NCBI GenBank assembly: GCA_029938635.1
Contig: JAOZUQ010000009.1
Location: 1-61,367 of the forward strand
Direction: 5' to 3'
DNA: 61,367 nucleotides
From: Candidatus Aminicenantota bacterium
GTDB taxonomy: Bacteria; Acidobacteriota; Aminicenantia; UBA2199
Shown piece after piece: positions 19,383-28,081 of the stretch (position 1 is its first letter; every line of letters starts with the position of its first letter). The notes under the pieces are model-generated. The model worked only from the letters and a program-made list of their open reading frames with translations. It made no database searches and had not been told where the DNA came from. Made by a program: the position numbers and the translations under genes.

Positions 19383-20351
19383 ATGTTGAAGAATATTTTA
19401 AAAATCATTGCAATTTCCGGAGTCATACTTTTTGTTTTTTATTTTGTTAAAGCGGGGCCTCATAATATATGGCTGAGGGTCAGGGAATTATCTGTCCTGA
19501 ATTTTTTCATACTAATTCTTTTAAGACTTGTTTACTGGTCAGTCCGATCATTCAACTGGAGTATAATTTTGAGAAAATTAGGAGATACTCCCGGATTCCT
19601 GAAAGTACTAATTGCAAGACTTGGAGGGCACTCAGTCGGATACTTAACTCCGACAGCAAAAGTAGGTGGAGAGGTTGTCAGGGTATTTTTGCTTGAAACT
19701 GTAGACAAAAAAAAGCTGGCTGCATCAGTTGTCATTGATAAAATGATAGAATTTCTATCTGCCATACTTGTTGTTTCATCGGGTGTGATAATTTCAGTAC
19801 TTATTCTCCCGATTTCTCAAAAGATAAAAGCATTTTTCTTAATGCTTACAATAATTCTTTTTTTACTTTTATCTTTTTTCTTTATGAAACAAATTGATGG
19901 ATTTTTTTTATGGTTCACAAAGAATCTCAGAATAGGGAAAAAGTATTTCAGTAAAAAGGAAAATGACATTCTTGAAACAGATAAGAATATTTCAGAGTTT
20001 TACAAGAATGAAACCGGAACTTTTATTTTTCTTGTATTTAGTAACATTTTTAATTACATCATATGGATATTTGAGATCTACATAACAATGAAGTTCCTGG
20101 GATCATTGAACATTACTTTGCTTAAGAGCTATTTAATTGCAACTCTGGGTTCGTTTGCTTTCCTATTCCCGCTTTTCCCGGGATCTCTCGGCATTTTCGA
20201 GGCAACTTATATTGGCCTTTTCAGGATATTCTATATAGATCAGATTGTAGGGATCGGATATATTATTACAAGAAGAATTTTAGGCCTGATCTTTGCCGGT
20301 GTCGGCCTTTTTCCCGTTATCAGAAGCGGATTCAGATCCGGGAAGGGGTAG
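19383..20351 (+). CDS. Lysylphosphatidylglycerol synthase TM-region/UPF0104 family protein (flippase-like)
   Basis: Polytopic membrane protein of 322 residues with about eight helices. It carries the family pattern of a glycine-rich segment after TM2-TM3 (TAKVGGEVVRVFLLE) and a C-terminal FPGSLGIFEATYIGLF, the hallmark of UPF0104/AglD-like proteins related to the MprF flippase domain. Members are thought to move lipid or lipid-linked intermediates. Its 3' end overlaps the convergent CDP-alcohol phosphatidyltransferase by 72 nt. Context with two phosphatidyltransferases and a cytidylyltransferase supports a lipid role. Confidence 0.82.
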   Translation: MLKNILKIIAISGVILFVFYFVKAGPHNIWLRVRELSVLNFFILILLRLVYWSVRSFNWSIILRKLGDTPGFLKVLIARLGGHSVGYLTPTAKVGGEVVRVFLLETVDKKKLAASVVIDKMIEFLSAILVVSSGVIISVLILPISQKIKAFFLMLTIILFLLLSFFFMKQIDGFFLWFTKNLRIGKKYFSKKENDILETDKNISEFYKNETGTFIFLVFSNIFNYIIWIFEIYITMKFLGSLNITLLKSYLIATLGSFAFLFPLFPGSLGIFEATYIGLFRIFYIDQIVGIGYIITRRILGLIFAGVGLFPVIRSGFRSGKG

Positions 20352-21020
20352 ATTTTTTTCACCTAACCTTTTATACATAATTACTCTCATAGATATATTA
20401 CTTAATGATACTATTGTCATTGATATTATTATTATTTCCAGATGATTCAAGATTGAGAGTAAAAAAAAGAAAAATATCCCGAGACCTCTTGCTTCAGCAC
20501 TCTCCCCGGCGTTGAAGTCCCCCTTATATATTTTTACAATGTAGAAGAGTATTATCTGAAGTGAATATAATCCTGTGTTTACAAGTCCGAGTATCAGAAA
20601 AACAATATCACCTGAATAAAGATAATAACCGGCGGCGACCCCGAGGAAGAAAAAAAAATCAACAATTCTATCCAGAAAAAGATCAAGGTATGCCCCATAT
20701 CTGGTGCAAATATCTTTCGACCTTGCAAGCATCCCATCAGCACAATCGAAAACAGATGATAATTGCATTAAAATTCCCCCGGCAATAAAAAAATGATATT
20801 GTCCGAAAGAGTAAGATATTGCTCCGAGGATACCAAGAATGAATGAAAGAACAGTGATCTGATTGGGAGTAATTCCTGTATTATATATTAGTTTTACGAT
20901 TATTGAAGCGAGAGGTCTTGTAAAATACCGTTCGATCCTTATGTAGTGCAGTAGGGGGTATTTCGGTCCATCTTTAAGGGAACTTTTGAAGCTGAAATTT
21001 TCAGAATTTTGTTTTTTCAT
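20280..21020 (-). CDS. CDP-alcohol phosphatidyltransferase family protein, second copy
   Basis: Membrane enzyme of 246 residues with the complete catalytic motif in DCADGMLARSKDICTRYGAY and the following LDLFLD (DG-x2-AR-x8-G-x3-D-x3-D). It is not a close paralogue of the enzyme at 13688 and probably has another substrate. It is convergent with the flippase-like gene, sharing 72 nt of coding sequence, and divergent from the TagD-like cytidylyltransferase. TTGAAA and TAATAT with 17-nt spacing (21060-21032, minus strand) give a probable promoter with a leader of about 5 nt. Candidate products are phosphatidylinositol-like or sugar-phosphate lipids; the sequence does not decide. Confidence 0.87.
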   Translation of the reverse strand: MKKQNSENFSFKSSLKDGPKYPLLHYIRIERYFTRPLASIIVKLIYNTGITPNQITVLSFILGILGAISYSFGQYHFFIAGGILMQLSSVFDCADGMLARSKDICTRYGAYLDLFLDRIVDFFFFLGVAAGYYLYSGDIVFLILGLVNTGLYSLQIILFYIVKIYKGDFNAGESAEARGLGIFFFFLLSILNHLEIIIISMTIVSLSNISMRVIMYKRLGEKNLPLPGSESASDNGKKADTGKDQA

Positions 21021-21087
21021 TTTAGAAATTAATATTAATACAGACGATACGAACTTTCAATAATATTGCTTGATAATCATATGAATG

Positions 21088-21116
21088 TTGAATTTTTTTT
21101 TTAATTCAAATATAAA
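21088..21116 (+). promoter_or_regulatory. Sigma-70 type promoter, leaderless configuration
   Basis: TTGAAT (21088-21093), a 17-nt spacer and TATAAA (21111-21116), exactly 6 nt before the ATG at 21123. No Shine-Dalgarno is visible. Confidence 0.6.
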
Positions 21117-21122
21117 TATTAA

Positions 21123-21593
21123 ATGTACGTAAAGAACAAATGGAATGATCAGTCGATCGGTTTTACAAGTGGAGTATTTGATATGTTCCATGTCGGGCAT
21201 CTGAATATTCTCAGAATGGCAAGTTCGATGTGTGATAAGCTTATCGTTGGAGTAACTGTTGATGAGCTTGTTGCTTACAAGAAAAGGAAAGTTTTGATTC
21301 CTTTCAGTGAAAGGATGGAGATCATTCAGAGTATTAAATATGTAGACCTTGCAATTCCCCAGGATGATCTTGATAAATATGTTATGTGGAAAAAGCTTAA
21401 GTTTAATGTGATGTTTATCGGGGATGACTGGTATGATACTGAGAGATTTGATGAATTTGAGAAAAAACTCTCTGAAGTTGATGTGAAAATAATCTATCTC
21501 CCTTACACAAGTAATGTTTCAACAACGGTTCTTAAAGAGAGACTTTTCGATGTATGTCGTGAAGTGGAAAATTTCGAAAAAAAAACTAAGTGA
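21123..21593 (+). CDS. Cytidylyltransferase family protein (glycerol-3-phosphate cytidylyltransferase/TagD-like)
   Basis: Protein of 156 residues, close to TagD (about 130) with a short extension. It has the HxGH nucleotide motif in GVFDMFHVGHLNIL and, near the end, STTVLKER corresponding to the RTxGISTT motif, partly degenerate. The family activates an alcohol phosphate with CTP to give a CDP-alcohol. Lying next to a CDP-alcohol phosphatidyltransferase, it could make that enzyme's substrate. The message is probably leaderless. Confidence 0.85.
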   Translation: MYVKNKWNDQSIGFTSGVFDMFHVGHLNILRMASSMCDKLIVGVTVDELVAYKKRKVLIPFSERMEIIQSIKYVDLAIPQDDLDKYVMWKKLKFNVMFIGDDWYDTERFDEFEKKLSEVDVKIIYLPYTSNVSTTVLKERLFDVCREVENFEKKTK

Positions 21594-21654
21594 TAAAAAA
21601 CTTAAAATTGATTTTCCTTCTTTAATATCATAAATTATATAACAGGAGATATCC

Positions 21655-22689
21655 ATGAATTTACTATTACACTTATTATTTTCAGGTGTGGTTGTTGAGG
21701 CGGAAGGGGGAAAGGGGAATCCTGTATCTTTTACATTGATATTGATACTTATCATCGTTGTATTAGTAACTATTCTTTTGATCAGGGATAAGAAAATAAG
21801 GGAAAAAGTAAAGGGTGGTTTTCAATTTATAGGTAGAAAAATCAAAAATTCCAGGATAAACTCAAAAATTGAAAAAGAGGAAAAGGGACTATTGGAACTT
21901 ATTACCAAACTTGGCAGCAATGGATACGAGAACAGGTTGTTTCCTGATAGCTCACTGGAGATCATTGATAAGATAAAAAAGGAGAGGGAAATAGCCGGGA
22001 AATTTGAGTCTGCTCTTGATGATACAGAAAAGAAGATTGAAAAGTTGAAATCTGAGCATGAAATATTTACGTCCCTGAAAAAATCAAATATCGAGAACGA
22101 ATATAAAGTTAAGGAGCCAATTACAACAAAGTATAAAGAAGTGAGCAGAATACTTTCTGATCTGAAAAAAGAATCAGAAGAGAATGAGAGGAAGATAATT
22201 AAAATAGGTAAGGGGATAGATAAAGCCGAGGCTGAAATTGAACGTCTCTTAAAGGACGGCCTTCTCGATCCTGATGAAAGGGAAGGGCGAAAGGAGAGAG
22301 AGGAGAAGACCCTGATCGAACTGAAACAGGAATTATCAGACAGGACAATGAAGGAGGTTTCAATTCCCGGAGAAATATCGATAATTGATAAAGAAGAGAA
22401 GGGATTAAGATCGGAACTTGATATAATTGAGAAGAAGATAGAAAAGCAGGAAACAGAGTTAAAAGAAGCTGAAAAAGAGCATGAAAACAAGATAGCTGAG
22501 CTTGTAAAGGAAAAGGGTCACTTTATTGCAGAAAAGGCTAAAAGTAATATTACTTTAAAAGCTATTTATGAAGATCTTGGCAAAATATTGGATAAGGAAA
22601 GGCCCGATAATAAAGATCTTTCCGTTATTTATATTGACATTGACCGTGCCCGGGAAAGAATAAAAAACCTCCGCTCCCAACTCCAATAA
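21655..22689 (+). CDS. Membrane-anchored coiled-coil protein of unknown function
   Basis: I do not recognise this 344-residue protein. A short N-terminal hydrophobic stretch, a small glycine-rich part and a clear membrane helix (about 25-44) lead into about 290 residues dominated by Glu, Lys, Ile and Leu, a near-continuous coiled coil. An AGGAG ribosome-binding site precedes the ATG. It could be a scaffold or envelope-associated structural protein; nothing in the context decides. It is followed by the inverted-repeat element at 22711. Confidence 0.7.
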   Translation: MNLLLHLLFSGVVVEAEGGKGNPVSFTLILILIIVVLVTILLIRDKKIREKVKGGFQFIGRKIKNSRINSKIEKEEKGLLELITKLGSNGYENRLFPDSSLEIIDKIKKEREIAGKFESALDDTEKKIEKLKSEHEIFTSLKKSNIENEYKVKEPITTKYKEVSRILSDLKKESEENERKIIKIGKGIDKAEAEIERLLKDGLLDPDEREGRKEREEKTLIELKQELSDRTMKEVSIPGEISIIDKEEKGLRSELDIIEKKIEKQETELKEAEKEHENKIAELVKEKGHFIAEKAKSNITLKAIYEDLGKILDKERPDNKDLSVIYIDIDRARERIKNLRSQLQ

Positions 22690-22710
22690 TCCCATATTTT
22701 TTATTCTTTT

Positions 22711-23175
22711 ATTTTGGCTTTCGCCATCATCCACATTGCTCCGCGACACGTCTGACCGGGTATTATTCAGCGGCATTAAAGAGGCCAACTCGCATACCTA
22801 AAAGACGTATGCTCAGACAGTGGCCTTTTCCCTTCGGAACATCGCCGCTTCGGTAAAACCGGTTCCCAGCCGCTCCTCAAGTTACTGGAGTGACTCATTG
22901 CACTCCTGCCTGCTGGCTCCCTGACTTTGTCAGGTCGTGAAGATCCACTTAAAGGCGGATCTTTCGTTCCCTCACAAAAAAAATGATATTGATATCAAGA
23001 TGAGATTAAACCGTGGCCGTGTTTTGCTTTAGCGGGACTGGTAGCCCGAGTCTCGCTAAGCTCGAACGGAGGGCGGACGTTCAGCAAAATACCAGAAGGA
23101 TTTTGCGGTAGCTAAAGTAATTACGGCCAGAGGTATATCCAGGTTAATGAAGTGGATGATGGCGAAAGGCAAAAT
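22711..23175. repeat. 465-bp structured intergenic element with 24-bp inverted terminal repeats
   Basis: The 583-nt gap between the coiled-coil gene and lexA holds no convincing gene. Its ends are inverted repeats, 23 of 24 positions matching (22711-22734 with 23152-23175; core CTTTCGCCATCATCCAC). Between them the base composition is visibly richer in G+C and full of hairpins: GCATAC/GTATGC inside AGGCCA/TGGCCT (about 22782-22826), GGAGTG/CACTCC (about 22887-22906), CCTGAC/GTCAGG (about 22920-22934) and GATCC/GGATC (about 22943-22963). It could be a MITE-like mobile repeat or a structured RNA locus. It shares the 11-mer CTCCCTGACTT (22917-22927) with the smaller element at 29207. Confidence 0.65.
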
Positions 23176-23220
23176 TGAAAAAATTAATATAATTCCCTCC
23201 GTCCCCATGATATTAATTTT

Positions 23221-23249
23221 TTGACAAACGGGGAGAATTATACTATATT
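23221..23249 (+). promoter_or_regulatory. lexA promoter
   Basis: Near-consensus TTGACA (23221-23226), a 17-nt spacer and TATATT (23244-23249). Transcription should begin near 23256, within the LexA operator. Confidence 0.75.
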
Positions 23250-23255
23250 ATAAAC

Positions 23256-23270
23256 GAACAAAAGGCGAAC
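23256..23270 (+). promoter_or_regulatory. Probable LexA operator, direct repeat GAAC-N7-GAAC
   Basis: GAAC (23256-23259), seven bases, GAAC (23267-23270), lying at the predicted transcription start and 2 nt before the lexA ATG. Its complement GTTC-N7-GTTC is the LexA box described in Alphaproteobacteria; it differs from the palindromic CTG-N10-CAG and CGAAC-N4-GTTCG boxes. Binding here would block initiation and give autoregulation. Confidence 0.65.
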
Positions 23271-23272
23271 TT

Positions 23273-23845
23273 ATGATAACAAAAAAACAGAAATATTTTC
23301 TGGAAAAATTAAAAAGAACAGTTTTGAGTGAAGGGTATTTCCCTTCGGTCAGGGAGATATGTGAATTGACCGGATTATCCTCTCCGGCAACCGTCCACTC
23401 CTATCTTACCCGCCTTGTGGATAACGGGTACCTCCGGAGGGACGGGCGGTCATGGATCGTGATCCCTGAAAGGGCGGTAGTTCCCCTTGTAGGTATTGTT
23501 CCCGCAGGATCTCCTCTGGAAATATTTGAGTCTCTCGGAGAAGAAGTGGAACTCCCGGAATGGATGGTTGAGAAGAATGGTGACAAGGTTGCGCTGAGGG
23601 TCCAGGGTGAAAGTATGAGGGATGCCTATATCAGGGAAGGTGATGTTGTAATAATAAAGAAGACGCCCGATGCTGACTCGGGTGATATGGTTGTTGCCCT
23701 AATGGAGGATTCTACAATAACACTGAAGAGACTGAAGAAGAAAGGTGAAGACGTATGGCTTGTACCGGAAAATCCGGAATTTGATCCTATTCATGATCCG
23801 TTCGAACTTGTAGGGAAGGTGATCGGGGTATTGAGGAGGTATTGA
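23273..23845 (+). CDS. lexA: SOS repressor LexA
   Basis: Repressor of 190 residues. The N-terminal winged helix (about 1-65) has the PSVREICELTGLSSPATVHSY recognition region. The self-cleavage site is Ala78-Gly79 in VGIVPAGSP, and the Ser-Lys dyad is Ser114 (GESM) and Lys152 (ITLKRL). All elements for RecA-stimulated autoproteolysis are present. It is the first gene of a two-gene operon with dinB and has a promoter/operator that predicts autoregulation. Base composition of lexA and dinB is noticeably richer in G+C than neighbouring genes, compatible with transfer as a cassette. Confidence 0.95.
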   Translation: MITKKQKYFLEKLKRTVLSEGYFPSVREICELTGLSSPATVHSYLTRLVDNGYLRRDGRSWIVIPERAVVPLVGIVPAGSPLEIFESLGEEVELPEWMVEKNGDKVALRVQGESMRDAYIREGDVVIIKKTPDADSGDMVVALMEDSTITLKRLKKKGEDVWLVPENPEFDPIHDPFELVGKVIGVLRRY

Positions 23846-23847
23846 TC

Positions 23848-25038
23848 TTGATATCTCCCTTTGTGCTCCATATTGATATCGATGCATTTTTTGCCGCGGC
23901 GGAAGTGATGATGCGTCCCGGCCTTAAGGGGAAACCGGTAATAATAGGGGGGATGCCTGATGAGCGGGGCGTTGTAAGCACCGCTTCCTATGAAGCAAGA
24001 GAGTTCGGGGTACATTCTGGTATGGCGTTGAGGAATGCTGCCCGCAAATGCCCGGACGGAATATTTCTAAGGGGCAGGTTTCATATATACGAAAGGATAT
24101 CCGGCCAGTTCTTTAAATGTCTTTCGCGGTTCTCCCCCGTGGTGGAAGCTGTATCGGTGGATGAGGCATATATTGATCTAAGCGGGATGACGTATTTTCG
24201 TTCTTCCGTATATGAGATCGTATCCAGGATCAAGGATGCGGTTGAGAAGAACATCGGGCTGAAGGTGTCGGCCGGTTTGGGCTATACGAAGCTCGGGGCT
24301 AAACTGGCCACTGAAGCTGCAAAGCCGGGCGGGATATTTTTCATGGATGATGAGAAAGAATTTATTTCAGGCCTGTCTCTGGAAAAGATACCCGGGATAG
24401 GGCCGCATACACTGGTCATACTTCAGGGGATGGGGATAAAGAGAGTTCATGAACTGAGGGAGAAGAATTTTTCATTATGGAAGAGGGTGATAGGACACTA
24501 CTTCTACTCTTCCCCGGGTGAATACAGGAAGAATAGGGAACCGAAGACCCGGAGCTTCAGCAGAGAAACAACTTTTATGAATGATATCCGTGACAGAAAT
24601 ATGATCCTGTCCCATCTCGCATATCTGCTGGACAGGCTTTCTGTCTATCTGGTGGAAAAGGGACTCTATGCGGGGAGAGTGGAGATTAAAGTTAGATTCA
24701 GTGATTTCTCTACATTTACGGCGAGGGTTTCTCTCGACCTTCCTACGTACTCATATCAGGATATATGGAAGAGGTCAGTGCCCCTTCTCGACAAGTTACT
24801 AGAAAAGAGAAAATTGCCCCTCAGACTTGTTGGTATCAAGGTGGAGGACATCACTGATAACAGGTCCCTTCTCCCTTTTGTTTCGATAAGGGGAGAGGAA
24901 TTGAGCAGAACAATAACCGCTATCAAAAAAAAGCACGGATTTTCATCAATTTTTACAGCAAGGGAATTTCTCCTCAACAGGGTATATCCGGTGGAAAAAG
25001 AAGGTGTTGTTCTAAAGACCGCATCTCTTACCAAATGA
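23848..25038 (+). CDS. dinB: DNA polymerase IV (Y-family translesion polymerase)
   Basis: Y-family polymerase of 396 residues from the chosen start. Catalytic carboxylates are intact in HIDIDAFFAAAE and SVDEAYIDLS. The thumb helix-hairpin-helix (LEKIPGIGPHT) and little-finger domain follow. I place the start at TTG 23848, 7 nt after AGGAGGT (23834-23840); the TTG at 23842, overlapping the lexA stop, lies too close to that ribosome-binding site. The presence of catalytic residues rules out ImuB. Operonic with lexA, it is predicted to be SOS-induced and to carry out error-prone bypass. Confidence 0.93.
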   Translation: MISPFVLHIDIDAFFAAAEVMMRPGLKGKPVIIGGMPDERGVVSTASYEAREFGVHSGMALRNAARKCPDGIFLRGRFHIYERISGQFFKCLSRFSPVVEAVSVDEAYIDLSGMTYFRSSVYEIVSRIKDAVEKNIGLKVSAGLGYTKLGAKLATEAAKPGGIFFMDDEKEFISGLSLEKIPGIGPHTLVILQGMGIKRVHELREKNFSLWKRVIGHYFYSSPGEYRKNREPKTRSFSRETTFMNDIRDRNMILSHLAYLLDRLSVYLVEKGLYAGRVEIKVRFSDFSTFTARVSLDLPTYSYQDIWKRSVPLLDKLLEKRKLPLRLVGIKVEDITDNRSLLPFVSIRGEELSRTITAIKKKHGFSSIFTAREFLLNRVYPVEKEGVVLKTASLTK

Positions 25039-25056
25039 TGATCCGGATCATCAGGG

Positions 25057-25085
25057 TTGATTTAGAGGAGTGATTTATTTATTAT
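25057..25085 (+). promoter_or_regulatory. Sigma-70 type promoter, leaderless configuration
   Basis: TTGATT (25057-25062), a 17-nt spacer and TATTAT (25080-25085), then 6 nt to the ATG at 25092. A GAGGAG at 25065-25070 is 21 nt from the ATG, too far to serve as a ribosome-binding site. Confidence 0.55.
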
Positions 25086-25091
25086 CCTAAT

Positions 25092-28064
25092 ATGGATAAG
25101 CTTAAAGTGGAAAAAGAGAAGGAATTGGGGATAGATTATGAACCTCAATTCGGTATTTTTCATGATCTGATAAAATTCAGGGTAAGGGAGATACTTCTTG
25201 TTTCAAGTTTCTATGATGCATTTGTCCTTGAAGAGGATGGCAGATTATCGGAAAGGATATTCAGTGAATATATAGATCTTAACCTGAGATTTATTCCCCG
25301 TATCATCCGTGTGTCGAGTGCTGAAGAAGCTATTGCAGCTCTCGAAGAAGGTTCATTTGATCTGGTCATTACAATGACAAGGCTTACAGGAATGGATTCT
25401 CTGGAATTCGGGAAGAAAGTAAAAACTATGGATCCTGATATGCCTGTGGTCCTGCTCACCTACGACTGGATACCTCCGGACAGATTGATCATGTTCAGGG
25501 AGACCGGATATATTGACAAGGTCTTTTACTGGGGGGGGGACACAAAAATTCTCCTTGCAATCATTAAATATGTCGAAGACCGGAAAAATGTGGATAATGA
25601 TATTAAACTCGGTGTAAGGGTAATTGTGGTTATTGAGGATTCTCCGAGGTATTATTCCCTTTTCCTCCCGATAATCTATACAGAGATAATGATGCAGACA
25701 CGGTTACTTATCTCTGAGGGGGTAAACGATCTTCACAGGTTACTCCGGATGAGGGCTCGTCCGAAGATCATAATGGCCGAAACCTACGAACAGGGGATTA
25801 AACTTTATAAAAAGTATAAGAAGAATCTGCTGGGTATAATTTCTGATATCAGGTTTCCCCGGAAGGGGAAAATAGATCCTGAATCGGGATTTCGATTTGC
25901 CAGGAAAATAAAGGAGGAGATCCCCGACCTGCCGATCCTTCTACAATCATCGAATTCTGATAACAGAGAAAAAGCATATTCAATGGGCCTGGACTTCCTA
26001 AGCAAGTATTCGAACAATATGCTTCAGGAATTACAGACATTTATTCTGACAAATTTCGGATTTGGTGATTTTGTTTTTAGAAATGAATCCGGAGAGGAGA
26101 TAGGCAGGGCGAGAAATCTTCAGGAATTTCGAAAAATGATCGATATAATTCCAGATGAAAGCCTCAAATTTCATTCCGGTAAGAACCATATTTCTATCTG
26201 GTTGAGAGCAAGAACAGAATTCGAAACTGCTGAAAGCCTGAGGCCAAAACAGATCAGTGATTTTAAGGGAATAGATGGATTGAGAAGTTTTATCAGAAGA
26301 GAGATCCAAAATTTGTTGACCAAAAACCAGTATGGAGTGATAACTGATTTCGGACAGGTGACATTTGATTCGGAAAATTCATTTGTAAGGCTTGGCAGCG
26401 GATCTCTGGGGGGGAAGGCGAGGGGATTGGCATTCCTTAATGCTCTTCTGGCAAAAACCGGACTGAATGAAAAATTTTCTGAAGTTGAAGTTAAAACCCC
26501 ACATACATTTGTTATTTGCAGTGAAGTGTATGAAGAATTTATTAAAAATAATGAGCTCCTTGAATTTGCAATAAATGAACAGGACAACAATAAAATTGCA
26601 AAAAGGTTTGTTAAGGGTAAACTTCCGGGAAAAATTATAAATGATCTGAAGATCCTGTTGGAAAATGTTGATTATCCGATTGCTGTCAGATCATCAAGTC
26701 TATTGGAAGATTCACAATTGCTCCCGTTCGCAGGATTGTACTCAACCTATATGCTGCCGAATAACAGAGCAGAAAGTTCAAAGAATTTCCGTCAGTTAAA
26801 AGATGCGGTAAAACTTGTTTATGCATCTGTCTTTTTCAAATCACCGAAAGAGTATGTCAAGAATACGAACTTCAGGATCGAAGAAGAGAAAATGGCAGTT
26901 ATTATCCAGCAGATAGTCGGGCATGAATATAATGAGAAATTCTATCCTGTTATATCCGGGGTTGCTCAGTCATACAACTTTTATCCCATATCACATATGG
27001 AACCAGAGGATGGCATAGTACAACTTGCTCTGGGACTGGGGCCGATTATTGTTGAAGGCGGACAGGTATTCAGATTCTCTTCAAAGTATCCTGAAATGAA
27101 TCCTCCTTATTCCAATGCAGTAGAATTTTTAAAAAACTCTCAAAATATTTTTTATGCTCTTGATATAAAGAATAGCCCGCAGAGTATTGGAATAGATGAA
27201 AAATTCAGCTTGAAAGAATACAATCTTAATGATGCCGAAAATGATGGGACAATATTTTATGTAGCAAGCACTTTTTCGGGTCAGGATAATGCTATCAAGG
27301 ACACTGTATCGATAGATGGGCCGAGGGTGATAACATTTGCCAATATTCTCAAGCATAATCTATTTCCACTCTCTGATATTCTAAATGAGATACTTGATAT
27401 AGGGAGTAAATCATTCGGCTCTCATATAGAGATTGAATTTGCGGTCAACCTTTCAAGAGAAAAGGGGAGTCTTCCGGAGTTCAATTTTCTCCAGATCAGA
27501 CCGATGGTTGCTGGTGGAGAATTTGCTGAGGTTGATATTGAGAGTGAAAATCCTCCGGAAATAATCTGTTCAAGCCGTCATCCGATGGGGAATGGAAGGA
27601 TCAATGATATCAGTGATATTGTTTTTATAGATCCGGAAAAATTTGATATATCGAAAAGCAGGATAATTGCCTCAGAGATCGGATCAATAAATATGCAGCT
27701 TGTTAAAGAAGAGAGAAGATATATATTGATCGGATTCGGAAGATGGGGGACTTCAGACCCATGGCTGGGAATACCTGTAGAATGGCATCAGATCAGCGGA
27801 GCGAAAGTAGTTGTCGAGTCTTTCATAAAGGATTTCAAGATCGATCCGTCACTTGGCAGTCATTTTTTCCACAACATGATCTCTCTTCAGATGGGATATT
27901 TTCACATTAAGGATAAAGTTGAGGATGAATATATTAACTGGGAATGGTTGCAGAATCAAAAGATCCACACTGAAACAAAGTTCGTGAAACATATCCGGAC
28001 AGAAAAGGATATATCAGTAATAATTGACGCCAAGAATTCAAAGGGCTTAATATTTAACCCTTGA
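25092..28064 (+). CDS. Double response-regulator-like receiver fused to PEP synthase/PPDK-type ATP-grasp domain
   Basis: Protein of 990 residues. Two receiver-like domains occupy about 33-165 (FDLVITMTRLTGMDSLEFG) and 178-325 (IISDIRFPRKG). A linker leads to a PPDK/PEP-synthase nucleotide-binding region (about 430-830) with GSGSLGGKARGLAFLN, YPIAVRSSSLLEDSQ and the FLQIRPMV segment that ends such ATP-grasp modules. The swivelling phosphohistidine domain and the PEP-binding barrel of true PEP synthases are missing, so it cannot run the full reaction alone. It may be a signal-controlled phosphotransfer or ligase-like enzyme. The substrate is unknown. It is transcribed alone. Confidence 0.8.
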   Translation: MDKLKVEKEKELGIDYEPQFGIFHDLIKFRVREILLVSSFYDAFVLEEDGRLSERIFSEYIDLNLRFIPRIIRVSSAEEAIAALEEGSFDLVITMTRLTGMDSLEFGKKVKTMDPDMPVVLLTYDWIPPDRLIMFRETGYIDKVFYWGGDTKILLAIIKYVEDRKNVDNDIKLGVRVIVVIEDSPRYYSLFLPIIYTEIMMQTRLLISEGVNDLHRLLRMRARPKIIMAETYEQGIKLYKKYKKNLLGIISDIRFPRKGKIDPESGFRFARKIKEEIPDLPILLQSSNSDNREKAYSMGLDFLSKYSNNMLQELQTFILTNFGFGDFVFRNESGEEIGRARNLQEFRKMIDIIPDESLKFHSGKNHISIWLRARTEFETAESLRPKQISDFKGIDGLRSFIRREIQNLLTKNQYGVITDFGQVTFDSENSFVRLGSGSLGGKARGLAFLNALLAKTGLNEKFSEVEVKTPHTFVICSEVYEEFIKNNELLEFAINEQDNNKIAKRFVKGKLPGKIINDLKILLENVDYPIAVRSSSLLEDSQLLPFAGLYSTYMLPNNRAESSKNFRQLKDAVKLVYASVFFKSPKEYVKNTNFRIEEEKMAVIIQQIVGHEYNEKFYPVISGVAQSYNFYPISHMEPEDGIVQLALGLGPIIVEGGQVFRFSSKYPEMNPPYSNAVEFLKNSQNIFYALDIKNSPQSIGIDEKFSLKEYNLNDAENDGTIFYVASTFSGQDNAIKDTVSIDGPRVITFANILKHNLFPLSDILNEILDIGSKSFGSHIEIEFAVNLSREKGSLPEFNFLQIRPMVAGGEFAEVDIESENPPEIICSSRHPMGNGRINDISDIVFIDPEKFDISKSRIIASEIGSINMQLVKEERRYILIGFGRWGTSDPWLGIPVEWHQISGAKVVVESFIKDFKIDPSLGSHFFHNMISLQMGYFHIKDKVEDEYINWEWLQNQKIHTETKFVKHIRTEKDISVIIDAKNSKGLIFNP

Positions 28065-28081
28065 ATGAAGTGTCCTAAGAA

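Noticed and set aside
22711-23175. RNase P RNA, tmRNA or SRP RNA in the structured gap
   Set aside because: I looked on both strands for the conserved cores of these RNAs and did not find them; only generic hairpins and inverted ends are visible.
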